This document shows, piece by piece, positions 48,001-57,168 of a stretch of DNA of 64,000 bases. Positions within the stretch are counted from its first letter, which is position 1. The number at the start of each line of letters is the position of its first letter. The DNA comes from Diadema setosum (taxonomy: Eukaryota; Echinodermata; Echinoidea; Diadematoida; Diadematidae): positions 7,188,336 to 7,252,335 of the forward strand of contig NC_092690.1 in NCBI RefSeq assembly GCF_964275005.1, in the 5' to 3' direction. The translations under genes were made by a program, and so were the position numbers. A model generated the notes under the pieces. The model searched no databases and was not told the origin of the DNA. It saw nothing but the letters and a program-made list of their open reading frames with translations.

Positions 48001-48231
48001 AATATTGGACTTCTTTTTTTAGCATAAGCAATGTCTTGCGACTTTCAAAATTTGCATCTTCAAAGGACTAGACTTGAACTACTCCTGTGAAATCCGGCCA
48101 AAGTAAAGAATGAGAGAACGCAATATCACGTGACCTCGAAACAACATGGACGTACTGTGATTTGAGCTCCGTAACTACGAGGTAAAATCCACCTGCATCG
48201 TTGTTTATGGCGTTGAATATTCGACCAAATT

Positions 48232-49122
48232 ATGGACAATTGTAACAATTCTGACACTTCTTCAAGCTCGAGGTCATATTTTCTGAGAAACCGTTCGTTT
48301 AGCCAGCAAAATCGCAACGCTGTTTCTACCATGTCCACAAAATCACGCAGCTACGCCACGGAAGAGTCTCTGACTCAACTCCGTACCACGTTTGACGGTT
48401 TCGCGCAACAAGTCTTGGATAAGTTGGACAAAATGAATGATGGAATGGCAGAGGTACGTCGAGAGATCAAAACCATCAACGATACCCTTGCCGAACTCCA
48501 AAAGTCAGCCCAGGATTCAGCAGATAGGTTGACAGACATCGAGAACAAGAAGTTACCTCAGCTAGAGAAAGACAGGAAGAAAACGGAAAAGGATCTGTTT
48601 GATGCAATGACAGCAATGGAAATACACGACAGGAAACAAAATTTGCTGTTTTATGGGATTAAGGCCGAAACCCAGAATCCTACATCCAACCAGGCACTGC
48701 TGGATATTCGTGGCGCCATCAAGCAGCTTGGCTTCTCTGACGAAGAAACCTCCGCGATGCTTTTCGCGAACGTACATCGCCTGCCTCGCAAACCCCGACC
48801 AAATCTCACAGGACCCAGTGGAGATACCCCGAAGACCCCCGACCCGATTATCGCGCGATTCGTCTCGATGTTTGATAGGAACGCCGTTCTTCACGCTTTT
48901 GAGACCAGACATCGTTCGCCTGAGACCCGGCCATGCTTTAACGTGAAAACAGACCTCCCCCCAAAGCTCAAAGCCCGTCGCTACGAACTTGAATCCGCCG
49001 CGTACAAGCTGAGAAAGGACCACGGAAAGTCTACACGAATCCGCTTGGTAGGAACCCAACTTATCCTAGAGTCACGCGATAAGGGCCAGAAAACAGCGCC
49101 ATGGGACCATTACATTGAATAA
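48232..49122 (+). CDS. L1-ORF1-like RNA-binding protein of a LINE, without its ORF2
   Basis: 296 intact codons. A Ser/Asn-rich N-terminus leads into a long coiled coil (about residues 44-135, with LRTTFDGFAQQVLDKLDKMN) for trimer formation. An RRM-like domain then starts at NLLFYGI (about 137) and includes PDPIIARFVSMFDRNAVLHA. A basic C-terminal domain (about 240-290) follows. This is the plan of LINE-1/Tx1 ORF1p, which binds element RNA. No plus-strand ORF2 follows; an inverted CR1-type fragment starts about 30 bases past the stop. The frame is intact, so insertion was recent or the ORF has been kept. Confidence 0.75.
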   Translation: MDNCNNSDTSSSSRSYFLRNRSFSQQNRNAVSTMSTKSRSYATEESLTQLRTTFDGFAQQVLDKLDKMNDGMAEVRREIKTINDTLAELQKSAQDSADRLTDIENKKLPQLEKDRKKTEKDLFDAMTAMEIHDRKQNLLFYGIKAETQNPTSNQALLDIRGAIKQLGFSDEETSAMLFANVHRLPRKPRPNLTGPSGDTPKTPDPIIARFVSMFDRNAVLHAFETRHRSPETRPCFNVKTDLPPKLKARRYELESAAYKLRKDHGKSTRIRLVGTQLILESRDKGQKTAPWDHYIE

Positions 49123-49151
49123 GTGGTGAGAGATTTTCATTTCTGATTCTT

Positions 49152-49935
49152 CTTCTTCTTCTTCTTCCGATAAAGTGCTGCCCTCAAATGGTCGAGGATG
49201 AACGCACTGCGAGAACATGCGCATACGCTGCACCGGGGCAACAGAAATTTGAAATCAGGTGAAAAATATTTACAGGTGCGAGTAAAAATCTCTGGATGAA
49301 GAGTTACATCCTACAGAGTTCCCTCAGCGCAGTTTTGAAGGCGATGAGGGATGGGTATGTGGCAGGATCAACAGGCAGGCTGTTCCAGTCCCGGATGGTG
49401 CGTGGGAAGAATGAGTTGGCATACGCTGTAGTACTGGTGTGGGGGATAGTGAATCGGGAACAGTGTCCTCTGGTAGATGTTGAGAGCTGGGTCAGGTAAG
49501 TCTGCCAATGGATGTCAACCAAGTGATATCTGATCTTATACATCATCAGCAGACGATTTTGGGAGCGACGTTCCTGCAGCGGAGGCCACTTGAGATGATC
49601 CAGCATGGCTGTGACGCTGCTAGATCTTTCGAAGTCGCCCGTGACAAATCGAGCTGCACTTCTCTGAACCTGCTCAAGCTTGTGTATGTTCCGTTGTGTG
49701 TGCGGATCCCATGAAGTCGCTGCGTATTCGACAGTTGGTCGGATGAATGTTGTGTAGACAGCTTCTTTGACTTTTTTGCTGCTATGACGTAGGTTGCGTG
49801 AGAAGAAGGCTCGAGTACCATTGGCTTTTTTGGTGACGGTATCCACATGATTGTTGAAATTCAATCTTGAATCGATATGGACACCCAGGTATTTGGTTGA
49901 GCGGACAACTTGTAGTTGTAGATTACCAGGTAGTT
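49152..49935 (-). mobile_element. CR1/L2-type LINE 3' fragment with (GAA)n tail
   Basis: On the minus strand the frame is open from about 49930 to the stop at 49304. It encodes the end of reverse transcriptase and the C-terminal domain (STKYLGVHIDSRLNFNNHVD, YAATSWDPHTQRNIHKLEQV, ANSFFPRTIRDWNSLP). A short 3' UTR ends in a GAA run at 49152-49170. It is 5'-truncated and abuts the L1-ORF1-like gene on one side and the intact LINE on the other. Confidence 0.88.
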
Positions 49936-50354
49936 GTCAAATTCACATCTAGTCTGAGTCTATTATGTGATATCATAGCTATTTTTCCCAGCACTCTGCT
50001 TGTTACAACAATCCGACGCCATTTTTTTTCTTTTGTGTGTAATTCAGACTAGATTTTAGATTCAAATTATACAAGCTATAGATCTAAATGTCACACTTCA
50101 AGTGAATTGAACAACAGGATAACTGCATCCGTATGATACTATAGGTAAATTTGATTTACATTGAACGTTGCTGATATTCATGCAAAGTAGGCACATTTAT
50201 TTTATTCTCTTGAAATAGCAGCATATAACACATGATATTTGTCGTAGTTGTTGCTTATAAACAAATGTAACAGCATAATATTCTGATACAGGTGGATTGA
50301 ACCTCTTTTGTTGTTGTTGTTGTTTTTTAAGCTCAATCAGTACCCGTTGAGGCC

Positions 50355-50843
50355 ATGGTTTTGTGCGTTCGTATCGTGTCGGTAGCATTCTTTATTTCAT
50401 TTTGTGAATCCCTGTGCTGTACAAATTTTGAGTTTGTACCTGGAGTTTTACCTCGTACACAGGGTGACGATATGACAATGTTCCACTCCCTCTATTCTTT
50501 AGTGACAGCAATTTACTTTGCAATGTATGAATCCTTCTCACTGGTAAATGACCGGGTACCATTTCTCGCACCTGTTATACGATATGTAAATGCCATGCGC
50601 CGTAACCAAATTTCATGTATTCACATTAAGCCCGAGTCACCCGAGCAACCTACCTTCCTTTTCATCAGCATTCGATTACGTAACACTGATTGTAAGCAAG
50701 CATTGATATTACTCATGCACACTGAGTACTTGTTGATAGTGTTCTTTGCCATTCGTGAATTGCGTGGTAGTCATGGAGATGGAATTCTCTACACTTTTGC
50801 AATCCGTTGTGTTGATTCCCCGATAGTTCATCATAATGGATAG
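50355..50843 (+). CDS. Candidate LINE ORF1, overlapping ORF2 by 8 bases
   Basis: 162 codons ending SPIVHHNG. Its stop (TAG, 50841-50843) overlaps the ORF2 start (ATG 50836). It contains hydrophobic stretches and no zinc knuckle, RRM or PHD that I can see. The overlap would suit termination-reinitiation, as in some LINEs, but the ORF may be chance. Confidence 0.3.
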   Translation: MVLCVRIVSVAFFISFCESLCCTNFEFVPGVLPRTQGDDMTMFHSLYSLVTAIYFAMYESFSLVNDRVPFLAPVIRYVNAMRRNQISCIHIKPESPEQPTFLFISIRLRNTDCKQALILLMHTEYLLIVFFAIRELRGSHGDGILYTFAIRCVDSPIVHHNG

Positions 50844-53800
50844 TCTTCCAATGCAGTCACTGTCAAACGATGATTTTGTAGAAGCAGTTCTTGCCAGTAA
50901 TTATACTACATCTCACAAAACAAATGAGGTGTATTTTCAGTCTGATGTTATTCATCGTTTACATGAGCAAATGCCTGACTTACATTTAATATATGACGAA
51001 AATGATGCAGCTGTACCTCATATAACCACTGAATATGTTTTACCACAACAACTGGTACACCGCGAAACTTTTTCTTCACGTAATAGTTTTTCTGTAATGC
51101 ATCATAATGTGAGAAGTTTAAGTAAAAATTTTGATCAATTAAAATTACTTTTAAATCTTTCATCAGTTACTTTTTCAGTAATTGGTCTTTGCGAAACTTG
51201 GTTGCATGATCCGCTTCATTCGCTGGTATGTATTGACGGTTACACTTTAGTTTCAAAGGATAGAACACGTAAGCATGGTGGTGGTGTGGCCTTGTTTGTT
51301 AAAGATGATGTCAAGTTTAATGTTATGGAAACATTTTGCCAAGTTTCTGATATGATTGAATGTGTCTTTATAGAAATTGTTATACCGAATGCGAAAAACC
51401 TTATAGTTGGAGAAATTTACAGGCCACCAAATAGTAATTTTAACGATTTTGTCGGTGTACTGCAAACTATACTTGACTCTCCCTCTCTTATGAACAGGCA
51501 TTGTATATTGATGGGAGACTTTAATGTTAATTTATTTTGTTATAATGAAAAGCCCCAGTGTCAGGAATTCTTAGATACAATGATGTACAATTCATTTATA
51601 CCTTGTATCACGAAACCAACAAGGGTTTCTGATACAACTTCGTCACTAATTGACAACATATTTACAAATTTATCTCACGTTGCTGATCAAGGAATCATTG
51701 TTTCTGATATATCGGATCACTTCCCTATATTTGTGACGTTACACGATATTTTTGAAAAAGGTAAAACAAATTATAATAAAAAGGGATTTCGAGTAATGTC
51801 ACAGCAACGTATAGAAAGTTTTAAAATGAGTCTTGATCATACCGACTGGTCTGCTGTTTATAATATGAACGATGCTGATATAGCGTTTGATATATTCAAT
51901 GAAATTGTTTTGCGTTTATATGATGCTCATTTCCCAGTCTCATCGATCAAATTGAATTATAAAAAAATCCCAAGAAGTCCTTGGATCACCAAATCAATTT
52001 TGAGATCTATAAATCGTAAAAACAATTTATTTTATAGATATAAGTCTAGTGGTACAGAAGAAGCAAAACGTAAATACTCAGCTTACCGAAATACTTTGAC
52101 TTCTGTGCTACGCAAAGCAAAAAAAGATTATTTTTCTGCACAATTTCAAATCCATAAAAATGATATCAAGTCTATTTGGAAAGTTATAAATGATGTATTA
52201 AAAAAGAATGATGGAAAGAAACTGGGAATTGATAAAATAATACAAAATGGAACGATAATTGATGACTCCCGTGGTATTGCTGAAGCATTCAACACGTATT
52301 TTGTGAATATTGGGTCAAATTTGGCCAGAAATATTCCTTTAACAGAAAAAACATTTCATTCATTTCTTGTGAATCCCAATCCTAGTTCTATATTTTTCAC
52401 GCCCGTAGATGCATTGGATGTCATTGATATTGTAAATAATTTTAAAGCTAAACAAAGCTCAGGCTATGATGGTATTTCAATGTTTCTTCTTAAACAAATC
52501 ATTTATGAAGTAGCCGCACCTTTGACCCATGTATTCAATTTGTCTTTAATGACTGGTGTTTTTCCTAGTAAAATGAAAGTTGCCAAGATTATTCCTGTTT
52601 TTAAGAAAGGCAGACAGGACGACCTGGGCAATTATAGACCTATATCTCTTTTATCATCATTCTCCAAAGTACTTGAAAAAGTTGTCTACTCCCGAACTAT
52701 CAAGTTTTTAAATGACCATGATATCTTAGTAGACACTCAATTTGGTTTTCGCAAAAAACACTCGACCTCTCACGCTGTTTTGTTGTTAATAGATAAAGTT
52801 GTTCAAGCTATCGAAGCTAAATCTCACACTGTTGGAGTTTTTCTGGACCACTCCAAGGCGTTCGACACAATTGATCATGAAATATTACTGTACAAACTGT
52901 CTCATTACGGGATTCGTGGCAGCGCCTTGGAGTGGTTCAGAGATTACTTCACAAATCGATCACAATTTGTACACATTAATGATTCTGATTCAAGCACAGC
53001 AAATATAACGTGTGGTGTTCCACAAGGCTCCCTCTTGGGACCACTTCTTTTTATTGTGTACATAAATGATTTGCCCAGGTCGTCAGCACTCCTTTCTTTC
53101 CTCTTGTTTGCGGACGATTCAAGTCTTTTTTTGACGCACACAAATCCTACTGAGTTACTTGATATGCTTAACTCTGAGTTGAATCACGTCAATGATTGGA
53201 TTCAAAGTAACAAATTATCCCTAAATCTAAACAAAACTAATTTTATGGTGTTTAGTAATACAATCACTTGTTTACCTGGCTCAATTTCAATCACAGGAGT
53301 AAACTTACAACAGACAAATTCAGTCAAATTTCTTGGTCTTTTAATTGATTGTAAATTATCTTGGCAGGAACAAACAAATCATTTATGTAAGTTATTATCA
53401 AGAAATTTGGGTGTTATACAGAAGCTTAAGCATGTTTTCCCCACATATATATTACGTACCTTATATTCGACTTTGTTATTGCCGTATCTTCATTATAGCA
53501 TACTAGCCTGGGGGAATTGTTCCAATGTACGCCTGGAGTCTATCTTTAGAATACAAAAGCGAGCTGTAAGGATTATCAATTGTACCAATTATTTAGCACC
53601 GACAAGCCCTCTGTTCAAAAGTAATAACCTCTTAAAGATTTTTGATATATATTCTTACTCCCTTGGGATATTTATGTACCAGTTAACTAAAGACGAATTA
53701 CCTTATGCTTTCACTCCCATGTTTGTAAAAAATAAAGTTATACATTCCTACCCTACAAGACAGGAAAATTCATTTCACTTTTCTCCCGTGAGAACTGCAT

Positions 53801-53931
53801 TTGCTCTTAAAACAATAGTACATACAGGTCCAACATTCTGGAATAGCCTTGACTCCGACATTACTGAATCGTTGTCATTGAATTGTTTTAAACGTAAACT
53901 AAAAAAATCCCTTGTGCAGGCTTATATCTAA
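50836..53931 (+). CDS. LINE ORF2: APE endonuclease and reverse transcriptase
   Basis: 1031 uninterrupted codons. The N-terminal apurinic-type endonuclease runs from SVMHHNVRSLSKN (about 85) through GLCETWLHD, MGDFNVN (about 226) and SDISDHFPIF (about 293). The reverse transcriptase follows: VAKIIPVFKKGRQDDLGNYR PISLL, then GFRKKHST, then FLDHSKAFDTIDHEILL, then VPQGSLLGPLLF (about 730) and the catalytic FADD (about 758). The C-terminal part (RIQKRAVRIINC, GPTFWNSL) is the CR1/Jockey-group tail. There is no gag-like zinc knuckle. All catalytic motifs are present without stops or frameshifts, so the copy may be recent and possibly active. The exact clade needs a tree. Confidence 0.93.
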   Translation: MDSLPMQSLSNDDFVEAVLASNYTTSHKTNEVYFQSDVIHRLHEQMPDLHLIYDENDAAVPHITTEYVLPQQLVHRETFSSRNSFSVMHHNVRSLSKNFDQLKLLLNLSSVTFSVIGLCETWLHDPLHSLVCIDGYTLVSKDRTRKHGGGVALFVKDDVKFNVMETFCQVSDMIECVFIEIVIPNAKNLIVGEIYRPPNSNFNDFVGVLQTILDSPSLMNRHCILMGDFNVNLFCYNEKPQCQEFLDTMMYNSFIPCITKPTRVSDTTSSLIDNIFTNLSHVADQGIIVSDISDHFPIFVTLHDIFEKGKTNYNKKGFRVMSQQRIESFKMSLDHTDWSAVYNMNDADIAFDIFNEIVLRLYDAHFPVSSIKLNYKKIPRSPWITKSILRSINRKNNLFYRYKSSGTEEAKRKYSAYRNTLTSVLRKAKKDYFSAQFQIHKNDIKSIWKVINDVLKKNDGKKLGIDKIIQNGTIIDDSRGIAEAFNTYFVNIGSNLARNIPLTEKTFHSFLVNPNPSSIFFTPVDALDVIDIVNNFKAKQSSGYDGISMFLLKQIIYEVAAPLTHVFNLSLMTGVFPSKMKVAKIIPVFKKGRQDDLGNYRPISLLSSFSKVLEKVVYSRTIKFLNDHDILVDTQFGFRKKHSTSHAVLLLIDKVVQAIEAKSHTVGVFLDHSKAFDTIDHEILLYKLSHYGIRGSALEWFRDYFTNRSQFVHINDSDSSTANITCGVPQGSLLGPLLFIVYINDLPRSSALLSFLLFADDSSLFLTHTNPTELLDMLNSELNHVNDWIQSNKLSLNLNKTNFMVFSNTITCLPGSISITGVNLQQTNSVKFLGLLIDCKLSWQEQTNHLCKLLSRNLGVIQKLKHVFPTYILRTLYSTLLLPYLHYSILAWGNCSNVRLESIFRIQKRAVRIINCTNYLAPTSPLFKSNNLLKIFDIYSYSLGIFMYQLTKDELPYAFTPMFVKNKVIHSYPTRQENSFHFSPVRTAFALKTIVHTGPTFWNSLDSDITESLSLNCFKRKLKKSLVQAYI

Positions 53932-54848
53932 TAATACAACATGCAATTTTATTTGAACTCCCTCTTCTTTATCAGATTCGTTGTTTATCATATGTATTCC
54001 ATGTTTGCCTTTTGTTTTTTTTTTATTACTGAGTCATTTATGTCAAGGCTATTCCTGAATTAATGAATCATTATGTATCATGTGCGTTTTTGCGCATTCT
54101 TACAGTTACGTAACTGTGTTGCTCGGGTGACAAGGAGTCTTGTAAACGCGTTACAGGTGGTTACTTTGTATTTCGCTATGCTTTCGTATATCTTATTCCT
54201 TTCTTTTGCTCTTTTTGCTCTCTTTTCTTTTACGTCCCTTTCCTTCCTTTCATAGTTTTCGTTTCTAGGTTGTTTAAGAAGACCAACACTTTCATATATA
54301 CAGGGACCTATACATTACAAGCTTTGCTTTTTAGTAGGTCCCCACACTTCATGTTTGTTAAATTGTCTTCTCTTGTATTTTTTGTAATTTACGACGCTAT
54401 GTTCAGTCTTATGTTCAATCGATCGTATCATGTTTGATGTTTTGAAATGTGGAACAATAAAACCAAATCAAATCAAATAAAGTTTGCGATGATCCATTAT
54501 GCTTATTCTAATACCTTGGAAATCAGCTCATAAAAACAAAGATGGCAACATATGGCAAACATATCAAATTCGGTTTTCCACTCATTTGTTCTATTCTCAA
54601 CAATCTCTTGTCCTGTCTTCAGTGCAATCTACGTTGTTACTTTTCATTCTGGCACTCATGACCATCCATTTGGTCATTTTCGGTATGCATGAAGTGAAAA
54701 CGCAGTTCTTTCGAAGAAAACTAACAATTTCTTTTCTCTCCTCCCCCCCCCCCTGTCTCTCTCTCTCTCTCTCTCTTTCTCTTTATCTTTCTTTGTGTTA
54801 GCACCCACCTCGTATGTATTTCGACAGGCGACTGTGCTACCTCAAGCT

Positions 54849-55235
54849 TTAAAGGGATCGTGTAGTTTTGGTTGAGACGTAATTTCGGGTTTCTAACATT
54901 TTTGGTGAGATAATGAGAAACCTCTTGAAATATGAAAGAGCATGTAATTCCATGGGGAATTCAACATTTATTTCATGAAAATTGGCTTTGAAATGGCTGA
55001 GATATCCAAAACTGTGCGATTCTAATAAAATGTGGGACCCACCTTTTATAACGATTGCTTTGTTTTACTTTGGTTTTGGATGTTTCAGTCATTCCAAACC
55101 CGATTTTCATCAAATAAACTTTGAATTCCTTTTAAAACGATATGCTCTGTACTATTTCATAAGTGTTTTCTTGGTATCTCGCAAAATATTAAAAGCCCAA
55201 TTCTCATCTCCACCAATACTGTACCAGCCCTTTAA
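54849..55235. mobile_element. Foldback MITE with TTAA target site (AAAGGG..GTACAGT family), intact copy
   Basis: TTAAAGGGATCGTGTAG at the left and CTGTACCAGCCCTTTAA at the right. The halves mirror each other (ATGAAAATTGG / TTTTCATCAAAT, GTGGGACCCAC at the centre). Other copies lie at 19135-19440, 25785-26865 and 42785-43135. Confidence 0.85.
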
Positions 55236-56650
55236 TTATTGGCACTGAGTGATATTTCGTCCCATGCGAGATTAAGTAGCTCACTGCCTCACTCCACTTG
55301 TGACGTTGTGTCTTTTTGTTTATTAAAGACAATCAAGTGACGTTTCAGGTAGTCCCTCATTCCGGTAATGATCATCGGAATCATGGTGGGAAAAGAAAAA
55401 AGACTAACACACACAACCAAAATTTCCACATTATCCGTTCTGCGCCACGGCCAAAACTGTTAACATGGAGTATAACACCCCCTTCGAACACGCTGCGGAC
55501 TGGAAAAGGAGCTGTGACGTCACAAGAATGGTGGATTCCAATGGCTGCTATGGCCGGACGTCCTTACCATACACGAACAAAACAGTGGCAGTGATTGGTT
55601 AGTTTCATCTTCTTTTCTTCCCATACTATAGAACGCGTATCCATGCCACCCCGGATGTGAATGCGTTGCTGGTTGTAGATGTTGAAGTTGTTGTTGGTGT
55701 TGTTGTTGTTGTTGTTGCTACTGCTGCTGTTGTTGTTATCGTCGTTGTTGTGTTAATTTCATGACATTATCCCATAAACAGTGGCGCCGTTGGTGACATC
55801 GGGAGCCTTACACATCGAGTAGAAAGGGACGACGTGGTGAAAAACAGGACAAAAATAGACCCTCATTGCAGTTACACACTCACTTGAATACTTCTTGCAA
55901 GTTAATATTAAGACAGTGATAACCAGTGAGGATTACGCCGACAATTACGGCAGTACTCTGAATATTGAGGACCACAACCGGTCACCATGCACAACACAAG
56001 GGTCAAAGTCTCGCGCGTAGCGATATGTCAGCGTCCATTCGTGTCCATCTTAGTAGAAGGTTGTTGTTGTTATTGTTGTGTTGCTAATTTCTGTTTGCTT
56101 GTTGCACTTTCACGTTGCTTGTTTCACATTCACTTTGCTTCACAGCTTTGCTTCACTTTCAACTGACTCTGGGCGTTTGTGCAAATTTGCACAGCTCTAG
56201 CTTCCGAACGTGTTGAAGGGGAAATGCCCAGTTGTGGCTACACTTTTTTTTTCATTACAGTTTGTACCAAGTTTCTGTGAACTTTGTGCTTTCCTCGCTC
56301 GTAATATTCCATGAGAGGTTTGGTTCCAGGCAAACTTTTCGTCAGTCTCGATTCTATGTACAAACGTCGGTGTATAATGCGGGCCCGTGCTACAAGGCCC
56401 GGTTGACCTAGTACTCCATAAGATGTTCTTTTCACAGGCATCGTGCAATAGTCCGTCAGTACTCTTCGGGCACGGTCGCGAGCCTCGCTGTAGGCTGTGC
56501 ACTGTATAGCACGGCTATAGAACTGTGTATCCAGTCGCCTCTTGTTGAATACACATGCATGTAAGATACACACTACCATTAAATGTGTTCATCACTGCAT
56601 GTGTTCTTCATCCGCAGTTGCCACAAGATTACTTCATCGGTAACATCGTC
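55236..56650. other. Intergenic, no gene recognised
   Basis: Includes a TTG/TGC-rich tract at 55680-55750. At 56197-56579 two minus-strand frames are open together (101 and 113 codons). Neither has recognisable features, and no exon border joins them to the gene upstream. Confidence 0.45.
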
Positions 56651-56654
56651 GGTC

Positions 56655-56660
56655 TTTATT
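56655..56660 (-). terminator. Polyadenylation signal AATAAA of the membrane receptor gene
   Basis: TTTATT on the plus strand, 125 bases past the stop codon at 56783-56785, in the right position for a short 3' UTR. Confidence 0.55.
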
Positions 56661-56782
56661 CGACATGACATGATCAATAATATCAGCGGCAGTGTTCTGG
56701 CTAGATTGTGCGGTCATTTGGGGTTGTGACGTCACGCCTCAACATCGCGCACAATTCTCAAGTGGTCGTTGAAGTGGTTGCA

Positions 56783-57168
56783 TCATACCACAGATATATG
56801 TTCCTGGACCTGATCGCCAAGTGGGCTGGCCTTGCTGCACTCGTCGATGACCTGGATCTCGATCTCCTCTTCGACCTCCATTTCGTTGCCCTCCGGGCTG
56901 CCTCGCCGTTTTGGCGGCAGCGAGGGTGGTGGTGGCGGCGGAGGCGGCGACGTGGAAGGCGGGTAGTTTAGCGAGGTCAGCACGATGGGTTTACACGTGC
57001 GTGGATCCTTCTTGGGGGATTCCCCCTCCTCGCGGATCTGCGAAGGGATGTGGTAGCTGACCTCGGGATGAACGATCTTCACGCCGCCCGCCGATCCGGG
57101 GTGACGCTTGGTATTCGTGTGTCGTAGGTGGCGCCCTCTTTCCGGGTCACTTATAGAACCAGGGGGCA
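56783..57168 (-). CDS. Receptor last exon H
   Basis: Acceptor TACCTCAG|TGCCCC. Encodes MPPGSISDPERGRHLRHTNT, then PEVSYHIPSQIREEGESPKK, then a run of eight prolines, an acidic EMEVEEEIEIQVIDE and the end EHISVV before TGA. The split codon A plus TG gives Met, so there is no new start here. Confidence 0.92.

Larger units (their letters stand above)
49940..54477 (+). mobile_element. LINE (CR1/Jockey group) with intact ORF2
   Basis: A plus-strand element with a leader, a doubtful first ORF (50355-50843), an intact 1031-codon APE/RT ORF and a 3' UTR. It ends with AATAAAACC and an AAATC-type tail near 54460-54477. The 5' border is estimated from the end of the neighbouring fragment and is not certain. 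No target duplication was identified. Confidence 0.8.

Noticed and set aside
56197..56579. Two overlapping minus ORFs (101 and 113 codons) just past the receptor gene
   Set aside because: Both frames are open at once, and they lie past the receptor's polyadenylation signal with no acceptor in matching phase.
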